Source: Gracilariopsis chorda
Taxonomy: Eukaryota; Rhodophyta; Florideophyceae; Gracilariales; Gracilariaceae
Direction: 5' to 3'
Length of the DNA stretch: 64,000 bases
NCBI GenBank assembly: GCA_003194525.1
Contig: NBIV01000004.1
Coordinates: 558,001 to 622,000 of the forward strand
Shown: positions 51,503 through 60,335 of the stretch, one piece after another
Layout: each line of letters starts with the position of its first letter
Position numbering within the stretch: the first letter of the stretch is position 1
Translations under genes and position numbers: made by a program
The notes under the pieces: model-generated
Database searches by the model: none
Told to the model about the DNA's origin: nothing
The model's input: the letters and a program-made list of their open reading frames with translations, nothing else

Positions 51503-54500
51503 TTACCCAACTTGGGCATTAACCAGCGTGGCTGGGGCTGCAGTTCCCGTTTGAGGGTGGTATCGCAGGACCTGCGACCGTGGGAGGTGTTCAATTGGCT
51601 CCCACGTATCCCCACTGGGTTCGTACCCGTACCAGCGGACGCAGTATTGTAGAATACCATCCTGGTCCCAGGGTTGTCCGACAAGTCGGTCTACTACGAA
51701 CTCTCGTTCGTAGACCTGCCGGCCGTGCCGGGTGGTGGTTGTACTTCCTTGCGGGGGCTGCCCGCTGTGCGGTATAATGTCCCTTAGCAGGGTGTTCGGC
51801 GATAACTCTGGCATTGCCGTGCGCGGTGATAGCGGCCGCTGCTCATGCAGGAAGATATCCCTCAAGAGGGTGTGTGGTGCCATGGTTTTCACCGGCAAGT
51901 CATTCCCCATTAGGGCAGGTTCATTTCCGCTTTCGCGGTATTGCGGGCGAACCGCCAGTCGGCGGGGGACTTGGGTTCCGCCTTCGCGGTTGAGCTCACG
52001 AACCGCGAGTTTGCGGGAAGATGACCGCTCCTGCGGAATCGGCATTTCCACAATCCCCTGGGGGGTCCCGTGCGACACGGTGATTGGGTGGCAAACCGCC
52101 TCCCTGCCAGGCGCACGGGCGCTCTGCACCATACGTTCCGGCAATGCCGTGGTGTCCCCGGCTACTGACGGGTTGCCTGGGGCTAACTCCGGTACATCGG
52201 TATTTTGGTCAAAATTCCCCTTTGGGGGGTTCTGGGCAGGTGCCGATGACACCCTTTTCAGGGGCTTGGCCGCTAGGTGCGGGGCACCGTCTCCACGCGG
52301 AGGAGCAGCGTCCGGTATGACCGGTTTCGAGCGTGCGATGGCGTGCGCTTTTTCCGAGTTCCTCGGTTCTTCGCCGCAGCGTTGCTGGAGGTGGCGCATA
52401 TTATTCCCCGGAACGGGGGCTTCAATTCCGTCGACGACGGGAGGCGTTTCCGGCGCTTGCGGGCCAGGGCCTGAAACTTCGGCTGCGGCTTGGCTGCCTT
52501 TTTCCCCAGGAGGGGTGTGGGGATTTCCCAGCGGCGCTGGTGTATCTGGGCGCCTCTTTTCCGCAGGGCGCGGGGCTGATCGACCTGATTGAACCGCTTC
52601 CGCGGGGAGTTCCGCCAACGGCGGCTTCGAGGCATCACCCTGCTCAGGGGATTGGGGGCAATCGTCACCATACTTCCTTGTCGGAGATCCTTCCCTGACA
52701 GGGGTGTGTGGTAGTTGCGCTTCAACTTCCCGTGTAGCACGGTATATTTTCCGCCTTTGTGGCGATGCCTCCGGGGATGGATCGGGCGATTGCCTTTCCG
52801 CTGCTGCGGTATTGGAGGGAGGCTTCCCGTTTTCCCGTGACAAACAGTGTATTTGCCGCTTTTGCGGGGCCTGCGCGTCTAGTTCCTGTTGCACAGCACT
52901 GCCCGGGGACGGGGGATTAGTGTCGCGTGACATACTCCGTGCTCCACGGTCAGTGTTCCGTATGTTACGGTGTGTTTCCCGTTGCGACGGCGATATCGTT
53001 CCTCGAAAACGAGTGTTCTCCTCCCCCTCCTTAGACGGAGCGGCGGGATAAGGGATAACATTCCCCGCCTGGCGGGTATAAATGCGCGCCAGTGGGGCAG
53101 ACGTGGTAGGGGCGGGCGCTGAGAGGCCCGAATTACCCGGCTGAGCCGGTGAGTCCGACAGAGTCGGTAGGTCTGAGAGTCCCCGGCTGGGGTGTGGTAG
53201 TACCGTAGGCCTAGTACTCCCGGATGATTCCGGTGTTGCAAAGTCCGTAGAAACGGGGTTGCCTAGATCCAGGACTACCTCTGACGAGGGAGGAGGGGCA
53301 AGGACAACACGATCACTGGAAATCCGTTCGTGCGTGTCGCCCATCTCTACCACGACAGTGTCGGTGTTAACAGAGATGACCTTGAAGGGTTCATCCGCCA
53401 CAGGCGAGAGTTTGTGACGCTTCTCCCGTTCCGGGTTGTAGTACCCCTTCCTGATGAAGACGTAGTTATTTGCCCGAATCGGGGGGGTCTTTCCTCGCAA
53501 GCGAGCGTCAAAATCCCGCTTGTAAGCGGCTTGGGCCCGTGCCATAGACTTCCGCGCAGCGGGGACCAGCTTGGAAAGCCATTGCTTCCATTGCTGCCGG
53601 TAGATACCCACAGATAGGAAATTTTCCAAGGTAGCTTGGGGTTCCAGCGCCACAGGCGGGGGTGTTCTAGATAGAACCAACTCGAATGGCGAAACTCCGG
53701 TAGTCCCATGTACCTGCGTATTGTACGCGTAGGTTACCGCATCAGCGTAGAGATCCCAATTCGTTGGGTGGTCAGCGACGTAGGAACGTAACGCCGCGAG
53801 TAACGTCCGGTTAAACCGTTCAACTTGCCCATTACACTGGGGGTGGTAGGTAGTCGTGAACAAGTTCTTGACATCCAGGATGCGACAAACATCCTGGAAG
53901 AACTTGCTCACGAACTGTTTCCCGTTATCAGAGAGCACCTCCACAGGGGGACCGTAGACAAAAATCCAGTGTGTCACCAGAGCCTGGGCCACCGTGAGAG
54001 CGGTTATCCTCCGAAGAAAGACAGCCCGTACCAGCTTAGAAAAGCGGTCGGTGATGACAAGTAGAAACTTGTTTCCACGTTTTGTGGTGAGTAGTGGTCC
54101 GAGAAGATCAATTGCGATAAACTCGAGTGGCGCCCTTGCGGGGAATAGTTTCATCTTCTTCGCACTTTTGCGGAGCTTGACGCGATTCTTCGCGCATTCG
54201 CTACAGAACAGCACAGTTGCGTAGCAATCCACCGCCATTGCGGGCCAATAGAAATCCCTTCGCAGGGTTAGGTAGAGTTTCCTCCCACCTGGGTGACCTC
54301 CAATGGGGGCGTAGTGTGATAGGTGTAACACCCGCGACTGCAGGGAATGAGGTACCACAATCTGTGGGCGGGCTTCGACCTTTCTTACGAGGTAGCCTTT
54401 GTCGTTTACCCCGAAAGGGAGATCTTCACCACCGTTAAGACGGGCACGAATCCTCGTACAGAATGGGTCGCCGAATTGTTCTCGGATCATTTCTTCCGGT

Positions 54501-56518
54501 GATACCGGTACAAAGTTTCCCGGTAACGGGTTCTCAGATTCATCTCGCGATGCGAGTAGTTCGTCAAAATCAGCATCCTCGTCCCAGCTTTCTGGCCCAG
54601 CCTCGAAGGCATATTCCGGATCATCCGGGTCTATGGCCATGAAACATGGGACTTCATCATCCTCCGTTGGGAGTGCTTCCCCACTTGTGGGTAACCGCGA
54701 CAAAGCGTCGGCCTGGGTGTTCTGCGTACCCTTTTTATAAATGACTTGAAAGTCATATTCCGCGAGACGGAGTCTCCAGCGCATGAGGCGTCCCGACGGG
54801 TCGGAGATATTCATTAAGCACCTCAATGAGGAATGATCCGTGTACACGGTGAAGTGAACTCCCATAAGGTAGGGGCGCAGAGTGGTCATCGCCCATACGA
54901 CGGCGAGGCACTCTTTCTCCGATACGGAGTAGTTCCGCTCATGAACATTGAGCGAGCGCGACCAATAACCAATTGGATGTCGTTCCCCCTCGGGGGTGGC
55001 TTGAAAAAGAGCACACCCGACTTGGTAGTCGCTCGAGTCCGTATCTACGGAGTATGGGAACCCAAGTTTTGGGAGATGTAGGATTGGTGCTGATGTGACA
55101 GCCTCCTTCAAGGAGTTAAAAGCTTTCGATTGCTCGGGCGTAAATGTTCCCAGTTTTGGGGGGTTCCCCTTTCGCAACAACGCGTTTAGGGGCGCCGCAG
55201 TATCCGAAAAGTTCGGGATAAACCGTCGATAGACGTTGACCAGCCCCAAAAAGGAGCGCAGTTCCGTTTGAGTACGGGGTTCTTTCGCCTCAACGAGGGA
55301 TTTGACTCGAGCTTTCTTGATCGCTAACCGTCCAGGACGGATAATGTGACCCAGATACTTCACAGTATCTGTGAAAAACTCGCATTTCCTCAACTTGAGG
55401 GTAATTCCCGCATCGCGGAGTACGGTCAGCACGTCTCGGACGTGAGTGAGATGGTCGTCCAACGAGTTGGAGAAGATGATAATATCATCAAGGTAGACCA
55501 GACAACTCCGCCACTTAAAGCGGTTGAGTAGAATATCTACTGCACGCTGAAAGGTGGCGGGGGCGTTGGTTAACCCAAATGGCATCCGCTTGAAGCGGTA
55601 CGTTCCTGCGTGGCAGGTGAATGCGGTTTTGTCGCGATCCTCCTGTCTGACAGGTACTTGCCAATATCCCCAATTTGCATCAAGGGCCGTGAACACGGTA
55701 GCGTCTCCCAGGGAGTCAATACACTCGTCCATACGAGGGAGAGGGTACGTGTCCCTAACAGTCACGGCATTGAGCCGGCGGTAGTCGACACAGAACCTCC
55801 AGGTTCCGTCGGCCTTTAAAGCCAGTACAACTGGGGATGCCCAGGGTGATTGAGCGGGCTCAATCACACCTGCGCGGAGCATCTTGTCCACTTGGGACTG
55901 CTCCTCTTCCCGAGCTTTCGGACCTGCCCTGTAAGGGGGTTGTGCAACCGGTCGCGCACCGGGGATTAAATCGATCCGGTGTTCCGTTGCATTAATCTCG
56001 CCAAGCGAGCCATCCCACATTTTGGTGAATTCCCGTAACATAGTACGGAGTTTGTCGCGGTGCGATTCTGGCACGTGGCTGAAGTCCCGCGCTTCAAGTG
56101 CTTTTTCCGGATCAATCCGGTCGTTGCTCGACGGAGCATTGTCCTGTGGAACAGGTGTGGTTCGCAATTCCGAGTTACTCGGTATGTTCGACGCTGAAGT
56201 AGCGGTTTCCTCCCCCTCCTTAGACTTGACGTCTTCGGGCGGCGGGGCGAACTCCTCAGAAGAGGTGGTAACTCCGAGTACATCGGCGGCTGTCATCCTT
56301 GTTGGCAGCATTCCCATAGGATGTGGGGTTACACTCCCAATTACTTGGTGTTTTACCAGATACTGGGGGTGTTTGCCAAGGTTGGCAAACAATATCCGGA
56401 AAGGAACATCCGGGGAAATGGAGACAATTCCATTAGCCAGCGCCAGCTGGGATTTCTCGTACAACGAGGCGAGGGGTTGTATAACCCGAAGACCGTGTTG
56501 ACGGGAATTTACCTGCAC
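51503..56518 (-). CDS. Gypsy-A pol: RT, RNase H, integrase, proline-rich linker, chromodomain
   Basis: A 1671-residue open frame. RT lies at about 200-390, with LKADGTWRFCVDYRRLN, FKRMPFGLTNAPATFQ and the catalytic LVYLDDIIIFS near 341. RNase H has YSVDTDSSDYQVGCALF near 490, SVSEKECLAVVWAM and FTVYTDHSSLRCL. The integrase zinc finger HLSHYAPIGGHPGG with CSECAKNR is near 735-775; the core has FIAIDLLGP (about 805), VLSDNGKQF (about 862) and QCNGQVERFNRTL (about 897). A Pro/Arg/Glu-rich linker of about 500 residues follows. A C-terminal chromodomain lies at about 1595-1655 (YEREFVVDRLVGQ, YCVRWYGYEPSGDTWEP). All catalytic acids are present. It is cut from the protease by one TAA upstream. Expression would be as a Gag-Pol fusion. 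Confidence 0.93.
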   Translation of the reverse strand: MQVNSRQHGLRVIQPLASLYEKSQLALANGIVSISPDVPFRILFANLGKHPQYLVKHQVIGSVTPHPMGMLPTRMTAADVLGVTTSSEEFAPPPEDVKSKEGEETATSASNIPSNSELRTTPVPQDNAPSSNDRIDPEKALEARDFSHVPESHRDKLRTMLREFTKMWDGSLGEINATEHRIDLIPGARPVAQPPYRAGPKAREEEQSQVDKMLRAGVIEPAQSPWASPVVLALKADGTWRFCVDYRRLNAVTVRDTYPLPRMDECIDSLGDATVFTALDANWGYWQVPVRQEDRDKTAFTCHAGTYRFKRMPFGLTNAPATFQRAVDILLNRFKWRSCLVYLDDIIIFSNSLDDHLTHVRDVLTVLRDAGITLKLRKCEFFTDTVKYLGHIIRPGRLAIKKARVKSLVEAKEPRTQTELRSFLGLVNVYRRFIPNFSDTAAPLNALLRKGNPPKLGTFTPEQSKAFNSLKEAVTSAPILHLPKLGFPYSVDTDSSDYQVGCALFQATPEGERHPIGYWSRSLNVHERNYSVSEKECLAVVWAMTTLRPYLMGVHFTVYTDHSSLRCLMNISDPSGRLMRWRLRLAEYDFQVIYKKGTQNTQADALSRLPTSGEALPTEDDEVPCFMAIDPDDPEYAFEAGPESWDEDADFDELLASRDESENPLPGNFVPVSPEEMIREQFGDPFCTRIRARLNGGEDLPFGVNDKGYLVRKVEARPQIVVPHSLQSRVLHLSHYAPIGGHPGGRKLYLTLRRDFYWPAMAVDCYATVLFCSECAKNRVKLRKSAKKMKLFPARAPLEFIAIDLLGPLLTTKRGNKFLLVITDRFSKLVRAVFLRRITALTVAQALVTHWIFVYGPPVEVLSDNGKQFVSKFFQDVCRILDVKNLFTTTYHPQCNGQVERFNRTLLAALRSYVADHPTNWDLYADAVTYAYNTQVHGTTGVSPFELVLSRTPPPVALEPQATLENFLSVGIYRQQWKQWLSKLVPAARKSMARAQAAYKRDFDARLRGKTPPIRANNYVFIRKGYYNPEREKRHKLSPVADEPFKVISVNTDTVVVEMGDTHERISSDRVVLAPPPSSEVVLDLGNPVSTDFATPESSGSTRPTVLPHPSRGLSDLPTLSDSPAQPGNSGLSAPAPTTSAPLARIYTRQAGNVIPYPAAPSKEGEENTRFRGTISPSQRETHRNIRNTDRGARSMSRDTNPPSPGSAVQQELDAQAPQKRQIHCLSRENGKPPSNTAAAERQSPDPSPEASPQRRKIYRATREVEAQLPHTPVREGSPTRKYGDDCPQSPEQGDASKPPLAELPAEAVQSGRSAPRPAEKRRPDTPAPLGNPHTPPGEKGSQAAAEVSGPGPQAPETPPVVDGIEAPVPGNNMRHLQQRCGEEPRNSEKAHAIARSKPVIPDAAPPRGDGAPHLAAKPLKRVSSAPAQNPPKGNFDQNTDVPELAPGNPSVAGDTTALPERMVQSARAPGREAVCHPITVSHGTPQGIVEMPIPQERSSSRKLAVRELNREGGTQVPRRLAVRPQYRESGNEPALMGNDLPVKTMAPHTLLRDIFLHEQRPLSPRTAMPELSPNTLLRDIIPHSGQPPQGSTTTTRHGRQVYEREFVVDRLVGQPWDQDGILQYCVRWYGYEPSGDTWEPIEHLPRSQVLRYHPQTGTAAPATLVNAQVG

Positions 56519-56731
56519 CCAGACTTGGGACTCAGCCGGTATAGAAACCGAGGCAGCGACGCGGAGCTTGGTGGACTCGCGGGACGCGGGCGGTGGTTCC
56601 TGCGCAGCAGGGAGCGGAACTTGTTTCCGAGAGGACCGCTTTAGCGGGCGGCGAACAATCGGAACCGACGATCCGTCGTCAAGTTCTACACGCCTGAGGC
56701 GGGGCCTGATTGCGTCGACAAATCTATTGCA

Positions 56732-57228
56732 TTAATCACATCCCAGTATCACTGGTGCTGCCAATGAACGGCAAACGATGAAGTCCAACTTCACCACAGA
56801 GGTACCAAGTCTCATGACGAGGTACACTGTGCCCACCGTTTGTAACGGATTGTTGTTCGCATCCGAAATGTCGGGGACCGCGTCAGAGCGGATACGAGAC
56901 CGCACAGGCGGGGGTAACAATGATTCCACAACAAAGTTGGGGTCTGCACCTGTATCCAGGACGGTGAGAAACCTCACCATAAACTGGGGGTCAAGGCCAA
57001 GGTCGGCATAGACCTTATAATTGCGTTTGGCCAAGACCAAGACTCTACCGGGAATCCGGGGATTTTTACTCCGTATCCACGGGCGACGCAACACACCGAG
57101 GTGCGCAGAGTCCGCGTCAGCGGTGTCTTTCCTCGAGAGGACTTTCACCGGGGAGCGAGGCGAGGACGCCTCGGGCGCCAACAGCCTCGTTTTTGAGGAC
57201 GCCTCTCCCAAAGGGGAGACTCCCTCAG
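56732..57228 (-). pseudogene. Gypsy-A aspartic protease, start of pol, ended by a premature stop
   Basis: The pol frame opens beside the gag stop and includes the retropepsin site FLTVLDTGADPNFVVESLLP and the later motif LDFIVCRSLAAPVILGC. At 56732-56734 it meets TAA, after which the same frame continues without break into the RT frame (CNRFVDAIRPRLRRVELDDG). The old copy has TAC (Tyr) at this codon (61.. kb region, CGYCERFVD), so the stop is a single-base change in this copy. With it, RT and integrase would not be made unless the stop is read through. Confidence 0.82.
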
Positions 57229-57260
57229 TTAGTTTTCCGCCTTCGGCGGTGGATTGGTTT
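57229..57260 (-). promoter_or_regulatory. Candidate -1 ribosomal frameshift site between gag and pol
   Basis: On the element strand gag ends GCG GAA AAC TAA. The pol frame is -1 relative to gag and is open across this point. The heptamer G-GAA-AAC (57232-57238) resembles relaxed -1 slippery sites with an AAAC A-site, and a hairpin CTCCC-CTTT-GGGAG follows within about 10 nt. A -1 slip here would make a Gag-Pol fusion and fits the usual 5:1-20:1 Gag to Pol strategy. It is inferred from sequence only. Confidence 0.45.
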
Positions 57261-59403
57261 CCTCGAAAACGAGTGCTTCATCCCGTTGACGGGGGTTTCT
57301 ATCCGCATAAGCGGGGGTTGCAACGGATGGTTGCGTGATCTCCCGAATCGGGGTGTATGAAGCTTGCCGCGCACGCGGGATCTGAGGTAGGGCATGGGAA
57401 AAGTCCGTTTTAGCACGGAGGTAGGAAGCCGTCGGGACGGAACGTTTCTCCTGTGGAGTGAGGGCCTCATAATTTGCCACCACCCTGGCCATATCCTTCA
57501 GTGAACAAATACAATGAGGTGAGGTATGGCCATGGGCATAGCACAGGTGGCAAATCAGAGCCAATACCGCGACACGCGGATTATTATTCCGAGTATCGGA
57601 GAAGCGAACCGCAGGGCGGGTGTCAGTCCATCCAAGCCGTTGATAACGGGATTGACCGTTTGAAAACGGGAGTCGTTGGGGTTGAACCCGACTGTTACCA
57701 CTGTACAAAACGGGGTCTTCCGTTCCCGTATCACGGGTCATCTCCGTCGTTGACGGTAAATCACTGGTGGGTATCGACACACCATCCTCCTGCACCAAAT
57801 GCACGGTATCAAATCCCTGTGCAGGGTTCCCATCCGCGGTGAGCGGGAGTGAGGAAGCTTCGCTTTCCAGCAACAACGCCTTGGCGGACTTAGACCGATT
57901 GTTCGGAGTTCTTGCACGAAGTGCATCCCCTCCCGCTCGGGCGTGTTGAACCAGCTCGAGGTAGGTGATCCTCCGCTTGTCCTTCCGATAACGGGTAACT
58001 AAACTCCGGATTGCCGGGTCAAGACCATCGATGAACATGGTACTGCGCTCCCCAGAGGGGTAAACGTTACCACATCTGTGGAAAGCCTTGTTAAGGCGCA
58101 CCGAGTAATCGGTCTCGGTCTCTCCAGCACGCTGGCGTGTATCTCGCAAAGCGAGGATAGCCTGCTGAATAGCGGTGTTTGTGGCGTATGAGCGCAGAAA
58201 ATACTGCACAGCCTCCGGCCAGCAAGTAACTCCTCCCTCGGAGGCACGAGAAGATTCTCTGACAGATTTGTATTGGTCCTCCGCCACTCCCCGTAAGAAA
58301 TACGGTAAAGCCAAATAGGCTTGTCCCTCATTCATACCGAGGATATCGGCCTCCGCTACAAAGCGGGATAGGAAATCCAGTACTAGGACTGGGTCCTCTC
58401 CAGTAAAATACTGGTTGCGGAGCGAGAGCTGCATTCGGTTAATGCATTCTCGCACCTTTCCCGTACCACGGGGCGTACGTCCAAATGACGAGTCTTCGAG
58501 CCGGTAGCACTGGTATGATAAAAGCTTCCGGTAATCCGAGTTTGTCGGTTTCAATTCGCGGACACCGGGGTGTCTTCTCCCCTTCTGGCGGGTTCGGACC
58601 ACACCTTCCGTGGCCAATGACCGCTTCGAGCGGGAGGAGTAGCCTCGCTTCTCGTCCTCAGAGTCGGAGTCCGAGGAGCTCGAGCTAACCGAATGGTTTC
58701 GGGATGAGTCCGACGATGTCGAAGAATCGGAGTCCGAATATTTTCGGTGGTGTTTCCGTCGATGACGGCGTTTCTTCTTCCCAGCAACCTGGTCGTTGTG
58801 CGAGGCCTCGTTTACCGGATCATCCGGGGATGGTTTGTCCATGAGGACGAACTGCTCCAGCGTCTCCAGGCGGGCACCAATCCGATCAAATCGGGCTTCA
58901 ACTCCTTCAATGAAGGTGGCGGGTTGTCCCAAACTCTCCAACACGGAGTTGACGTCAGACCGTAAAATACGGAGTTCCTCGGCGACCTCCTTTACGGGGG
59001 TTGCCAAGACCACCTCTTGGAGGGATTTTTGTTCCCCTACAAGGGTGTCATGGGCGGTCCACAGAGCGCGGACCTGGGATTCCAGGGAATTCCCCTGGGG
59101 GTTGTTATCGCCCGTTCCACGGGGGCTTGAAGCCGCGACAGCGGGAGCAGGCCGGGGTGCCTGGGGCACTGCGGCAACAGCCGGAGCCGATGCTGCATTC
59201 CCCTGCGGGGGTGATAACGAGGGCAAAAGGAGGTTCCGGGGTTCCCGGTCGGGGGTATCATTCCGCGATGAAGCGGCGCCAGTACGGCTGGAACTTGTCC
59301 GTATAGGGATACGGGTTACGAACCGAACTTCGGAAGTGTCGGCGTTGTCGCGGGAGCGACTACGCGTAACCACTGGCTCCGCATCGGAGGGATTTCTCGA
59401 CAT
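57229..59403 (-). CDS. Gypsy-A Gag
   Basis: An intact 724-residue frame starting at ATG 59403 (MSRNPSDAEPVVTRSRSRDN), about 105 bp after the 5' LTR. The N-terminal 110 residues are Pro/Ala/Ser/Arg-rich. A helical stretch follows (LRILRSDVNSVLESLGQPAT), then a basic and Ser/Asp-rich segment (KKKRRHRRKHHRKYSDSDSS). The Gag core is at about 320-480 (YFTGEDPVLVLDFLSRFVAE, YFLRGVAEDQYKSVRE, TDYSVRLNKAFHRCGNVYPS). Near the C-terminus LALICHLCYAHGHTSPHCIC is a zinc-knuckle-like C-x2-C-x4-H-x4-HC arrangement. It would assemble the cytoplasmic particle and bind RNA. It ends just before the -1 frame of pol. Confidence 0.9.
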   Translation of the reverse strand: MSRNPSDAEPVVTRSRSRDNADTSEVRFVTRIPIRTSSSRTGAASSRNDTPDREPRNLLLPSLSPPQGNAASAPAVAAVPQAPRPAPAVAASSPRGTGDNNPQGNSLESQVRALWTAHDTLVGEQKSLQEVVLATPVKEVAEELRILRSDVNSVLESLGQPATFIEGVEARFDRIGARLETLEQFVLMDKPSPDDPVNEASHNDQVAGKKKRRHRRKHHRKYSDSDSSTSSDSSRNHSVSSSSSDSDSEDEKRGYSSRSKRSLATEGVVRTRQKGRRHPGVRELKPTNSDYRKLLSYQCYRLEDSSFGRTPRGTGKVRECINRMQLSLRNQYFTGEDPVLVLDFLSRFVAEADILGMNEGQAYLALPYFLRGVAEDQYKSVRESSRASEGGVTCWPEAVQYFLRSYATNTAIQQAILALRDTRQRAGETETDYSVRLNKAFHRCGNVYPSGERSTMFIDGLDPAIRSLVTRYRKDKRRITYLELVQHARAGGDALRARTPNNRSKSAKALLLESEASSLPLTADGNPAQGFDTVHLVQEDGVSIPTSDLPSTTEMTRDTGTEDPVLYSGNSRVQPQRLPFSNGQSRYQRLGWTDTRPAVRFSDTRNNNPRVAVLALICHLCYAHGHTSPHCICSLKDMARVVANYEALTPQEKRSVPTASYLRAKTDFSHALPQIPRARQASYTPIREITQPSVATPAYADRNPRQRDEALVFEETNPPPKAEN

Positions 59404-59492
59404 GAGAAAATACCGTTACGACGGGAAACGATCACGGAACTTCCGGTAAACAAAAACAAACGTCGTAAGAGGGAAAACAAAAACCGATTCTA

Positions 59493-59505
59493 GGTCGGGA
59501 GACCA
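59493..59505 (-). promoter_or_regulatory. Primer binding site of young Gypsy-A
   Basis: The plus strand reads GGTCGGGAGACCA, ending in CCA like a mature tRNA 3' end; the element RNA carries TGGTCTCCCGACC starting 3 nt after the 5' LTR. This is classic 3'-end tRNA priming, in contrast to the half-tRNA type in the Copia elements. I did not identify the tRNA. Confidence 0.75.
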
Positions 59506-59508
59506 CTT

Positions 59509-60335
59509 TGTGGTGCAATGCCCCAAAGGGGAAAAACACCGAAAGACGTTCGGGATCTTCCTCTCACGAGTTGAACCCAGTTGGGTAGAGCCCTCCCAGA
59601 GGTGTCATGGCGAAGCCGGTTTGTAAGACCAGGGACACCTGTCGCGACTCACGCAGGGAGGGGAAGGCGAAGAATCGGTATCCGCGTGAGCGGGGTGTGA
59701 TCCTCAGTAGAGGTATGTTTCCACGTAAGTGGGGGCGTGTGGGCGGATGCGGACACGAGGGCTGCGGATAGCGGGAGGTGCTACCCTAAAAAGGGGGAAA
59801 AGGAAGGGCCAAGAGGAGGAAGAGAGGACGATGTGAGTCGCGAGAGCGACGAACAGATACGGCAATGCCGGTGGACAGGACTCCCTATACAGGGCGAAAC
59901 ACCAATATGATTGGAACGATTATACTCCCAAGGATGGGCTTCTTTAGATGTGCAAGGGGGTTAGATGTCCCGTGGTTTACGGCGTTTCCCTCCAAGGAGG
60001 AGTAGAGTACGCGCGCAAGCGGCAACAACTAGAGCCAATTCCCCAGGTTGGGGTCCCTTGTTGGGGAAGGTTTACTGGTGCGACGGCAGTGCGCCGTCGG
60101 ACTAAGTACTAGCTTCCCAGAAATGGGTGTGAAAATAATAAATAATATTAACTAAAATACTCCACATTTCGTGGCAACATCCACTACTGTGGCCAACCGC
60201 CAATTGACCCAAAACCGTGTCCCACGTGTCCATATCCACCATAGTGGGGCGTAGTTCATATACACACTACACAACCGATAATATCGGGAAAACGATCATG
60301 TACCAAGAATCCCTCCCTGAGAGCGTTGCACTACA
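59509..60335 (-). repeat. 5' LTR of young Gypsy-A
   Basis: 827 bp, same length as 50420-51246. By eye the differences are 13 substitutions in the first 345 bases, none in roughly the next 450 and 3 in the last 40. The internal hairpin CCCTC-CAT-GAGGG of the other LTR is broken here (CCCTC-CCT-GAGAG). Confidence 0.95.

Larger units (their letters stand above)
50420..60335 (-). mobile_element. Young Gypsy-A chromodomain retrotransposon, nearly intact
   Basis: This 9.9-kb element has two 827-bp LTRs without indels between them (about 16 substitutions by eye, near 98 percent identity), a tRNA-3'-end primer site, a polypurine tract, a 724-codon gag, and a protease-RT-RNase H-integrase-chromodomain pol. 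Only one premature stop is seen (TAA at 56732-56734). It lies on the minus strand inside an old plus-strand copy of its own family. The target sequence around TAAT is duplicated (3-4 bp). The whole element is rich in very short hairpins. Low divergence of the LTRs indicates a comparatively recent insertion. Confidence 0.95.

Noticed and set aside
51732-52698. Long plus-strand frames opposite Gypsy-A pol
   Set aside because: GC-rich, Gly/Ser/Arg-rich antisense shadows of the linker; their apparent length follows from codon bias and the hairpin-rich composition.
58796-59449. 217-residue plus-strand frame opposite Gypsy-A gag
   Set aside because: Shadow of the Ser/Arg-rich gag frame, with no domain.
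59493-59505. tRNA gene at the tRNA-like sequence GGTCGGGAGACCA
   Set aside because: Only the 3' end is present and it sits exactly at the primer position; no cloverleaf is visible upstream.
50420-60335. Dense short palindromes read as a CRISPR array
   Set aside because: The palindromes differ in sequence, have no constant repeat or spacer length and lie in coding sequence of a eukaryotic retroelement.
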